Positions 12,978 to 14,489 of a DNA stretch of 14,489 bases are shown piece by piece. The position numbers and the translations under genes were made by a program. The stretch lies in assembly GCA_964561005.1 (NCBI GenBank), contig CAZLNO010000096.1, positions 1 through 14,489 of the forward strand. Reading direction: 5' to 3'. Numbering within the stretch: the stretch's first letter is position 1; the number at the start of each line of letters is the position of its first letter. This DNA is from CAZLNO01 sp964561005. Its GTDB lineage: Bacteria; Pseudomonadota; Alphaproteobacteria; Kiloniellales; Rhodovibrionaceae. The notes under the pieces were generated by a model. It saw only the letters and a program-made list of their open reading frames with translations, did no database searches and was not told where the DNA came from.

Positions 12978-14390
12978 TTACGACGGCTCCGACGGCGGCA
13001 GGAACGCGGCGGCCTTCACCTCGGTCTCCTGCCACTCCTGCTCCGGATCGGACTCGGCCACGATGCCGCCGCCCACGCCATAGCGCACGTGCCGGCGGTC
13101 CACGGCCATCGTCCGGATCAGGATGCTGGAGTCCATGCGGCCATCGAATCCCAGCCAGGCCATCGCGCCGCAATAGGGGCCGCGCCGCCGCCGCTCCAGT
13201 TCGTGAATGATCTCCATCGCCCGGATCTTCGGCGCGCCGGTGATCGAGCCGCCGGGAAAGGCGGCGCGCAGCAGGTCCACGGCGTCGCAGCCGGCCGTCA
13301 GCCGGCCGGTCACGACAGAGACCAGGTGGTGCACGGCGCCGAAGCTCTCCAGCGCGCAGAGCTGCGGCACCCGGACGGAGCCGATCGCGCAGACCCGGGC
13401 CAGGTCGTTGCGCAGCAGGTCCACGATCATCAGGTTCTCGGCCCGGTCCTTCTCCGAGGCGGCCAGCTCCGCGCCCAGGCGCGCGTCCTCGGCGGCCGTG
13501 CGCCCGCGTGGCCGGGTGCCCTTGATGGGGCGGGTCTCGACCTCGCCGCGCGGTCCGACCCAGAGGAAGCGCTCGGGCGAGAAGGAGCAGATGGCCGCGT
13601 CGTCGGGCAGCGCCAGGTAGGCGGAGAAGGGCGCGCGGGTGCGCTCGCGCATCTCGGTGTAGAGGGCCAGGCTGGACAGCTCCGACGGCCGGGCCGCCAC
13701 CAGCTCGCGCGAGAGGTTCACCTGGAAGACGTCGCCGGCGTGGATGTAGTCGATGGCGCGGCGCACCTTCGTCAGATAGTCGGCATGCGCGACGTCGCCG
13801 GCCCAGGCGAGCCGCACCGGCGGCGGCGTTGGCGCTGCGTTTCCGGGTCGCAGGCGTTGGCGCACCTCGTCCAGGCGCTGCCGGGCGCGGCGCTGTCGCC
13901 AGGCCTCGCGCGTCTCGGGATAGCCGGTGGCGACGATCCAGGCGCGGCGCGCGGTCCGGTCGAAGGCGACCACCACGTCGTAGATCCCGAGCGCCAGGTC
14001 GGGATGCCGGGCGCCGGCCGAGGCGGGCGCGGGCAGGGCCTCGAAGCAGTTGCCCAGCTCGTAGCTCAGCAGCCCGGCCGCCCCGCCCTGGAACGGCGGC
14101 GCCGTCGGATCGGGCCGCTGCCGCCACGCGCGCAGCCGCGTCTGGAGCCGCCACAGCGGGTCCGGCTGCAGGGGCCCGGCGCGGGCGCCGTCGGCGGCGG
14201 GGATCTCCAGGATCTCCACCGGGTCCAGGCAGAGGTAGCTGTAGCGCGCGCGAGGGTCGTCGCTCGCGGCGCTGTCCAGCAGCAGCGTGTAGGGCACCTC
14301 GGCGTGCGCCGCCAGCAGTCGGGCGGGCTCGACGAAGGGGATTTCCTCCACCAGGGGCGGTCCGAATTCGGGCGGCGGCTCTGGGTGCAT
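12978..14390 (-). CDS. pabB: Aminodeoxychorismate synthase component I
   Basis: PabB converts chorismate plus ammonia (or glutamine via PabA/TrpG) to 4-amino-4-deoxychorismate, the first step toward p-aminobenzoate. The 470-residue protein has the chorismate-binding fold. Motifs are GGAAGLLSYELGN (102-114), the key ETRPIKGTRPRG (285-296) with Lys290, ENLMIVDLLRNDLARV (318-333), FPGGSITGAPKIRAMEII (378-395) and YGVGGGIVAESDPEQEW (437-453). Lys in PIKGTRPRG distinguishes PabB from anthranilate synthase TrpE, which has Ala there. The start chosen is the ATG at 14390, giving the usual PabB length and N-terminus (LVEEIPFVEP). An in-frame ATG at 14444 and a TTG at 14480 are alternatives; none has a strong ribosome site (AAGG lies very close to 14390). 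No amidotransferase partner is in view. pabC follows after four bases. Confidence 0.93.
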   Translation of the reverse strand: MHPEPPPEFGPPLVEEIPFVEPARLLAAHAEVPYTLLLDSAASDDPRARYSYLCLDPVEILEIPAADGARAGPLQPDPLWRLQTRLRAWRQRPDPTAPPFQGGAAGLLSYELGNCFEALPAPASAGARHPDLALGIYDVVVAFDRTARRAWIVATGYPETREAWRQRRARQRLDEVRQRLRPGNAAPTPPPVRLAWAGDVAHADYLTKVRRAIDYIHAGDVFQVNLSRELVAARPSELSSLALYTEMRERTRAPFSAYLALPDDAAICSFSPERFLWVGPRGEVETRPIKGTRPRGRTAAEDARLGAELAASEKDRAENLMIVDLLRNDLARVCAIGSVRVPQLCALESFGAVHHLVSVVTGRLTAGCDAVDLLRAAFPGGSITGAPKIRAMEIIHELERRRRGPYCGAMAWLGFDGRMDSSILIRTMAVDRRHVRYGVGGGIVAESDPEQEWQETEVKAAAFLPPSEPS

Positions 14391-14489
14391 GGCCTTGGCT
14401 GCACGGTCTCGGTGGCGTCCGCGCCACGGCAGGCGCCGCGGCATGTCGGGCTTGTGCCCCGAATCCGGCCCGGTGTTCAAGGCGCGCGT

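Noticed and set aside
11660..13210. Plus-strand open frame of 516 codons across the lipoprotein, repeat and pabBC genes
   Set aside because: It is in a different frame from the lipoprotein and antisense to pabC and pabB, whose conserved motifs are unmistakable.

Overview
The window is about 14.5 kb of very GC-rich DNA that reads as an alphaproteobacterial chromosome, probably of the Rhodospirillales or a relative. Three things point that way. The F0 part of ATP synthase stands alone as atpI-atpB-atpE-atpF'-atpF, with two different b-type subunits and no F1 genes attached. The intergenic repeats are C-rich palindromes of a kind I associate with alphaproteobacteria. The small lipoprotein near 11.9 kb also resembles one I recall from that class. 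Lineage is inferred from gene content and style; no rRNA or tRNA gene was seen.

Layout: (1) 2-2932 is the 3' four-fifths of smc, the chromosome condensin ATPase. (2) A near-consensus promoter at 2997-3025 starts the F0 operon at 3113-5640, which ends at a hairpin-plus-T terminator (5669-5695). (3) 5934-6647 is a CRP-like transcription factor, followed by a YafJ-type class II glutamine amidotransferase (6883-7713). (4) On the minus strand, a two-gene unit carries an ArsR repressor with a vicinal cysteine pair (8885-9190) and an ArsP/DUF318 permease (7751-8779). The arsR promoter overlaps a likely operator, and the unit looks like an organoarsenical resistance module. (5) 9200-10437 is a gene graveyard. 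It holds a cluster of hairpins, a small conserved gene killed by two in-frame stops, the tail of a PIN-domain toxin overlapping a truncated CopG-type antitoxin, a 135-bp palindromic repeat and a decamer tandem array. (6) 10438-11604 is an SCP-x-type thiolase and 11740-12048 a small lipoprotein. (7) A 117-bp MITE-like element with 13-bp inverted ends fits exactly between the stop codons of the lipoprotein and the convergent pabC gene. (8) pabB and pabC (minus strand, 14390 to 12164) form a p-aminobenzoate operon for folate synthesis.

Most of the window is housekeeping: chromosome segregation, the proton channel of ATP synthase, and folate precursor synthesis. The accessory content is the arsenic module and the decayed region beside it. 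I found no strong sign of an undescribed multi-gene system. The most useful leads are the arsR operator/promoter architecture, the twin-stop pseudogene, the toxin-antitoxin relic and the element between the convergent genes.
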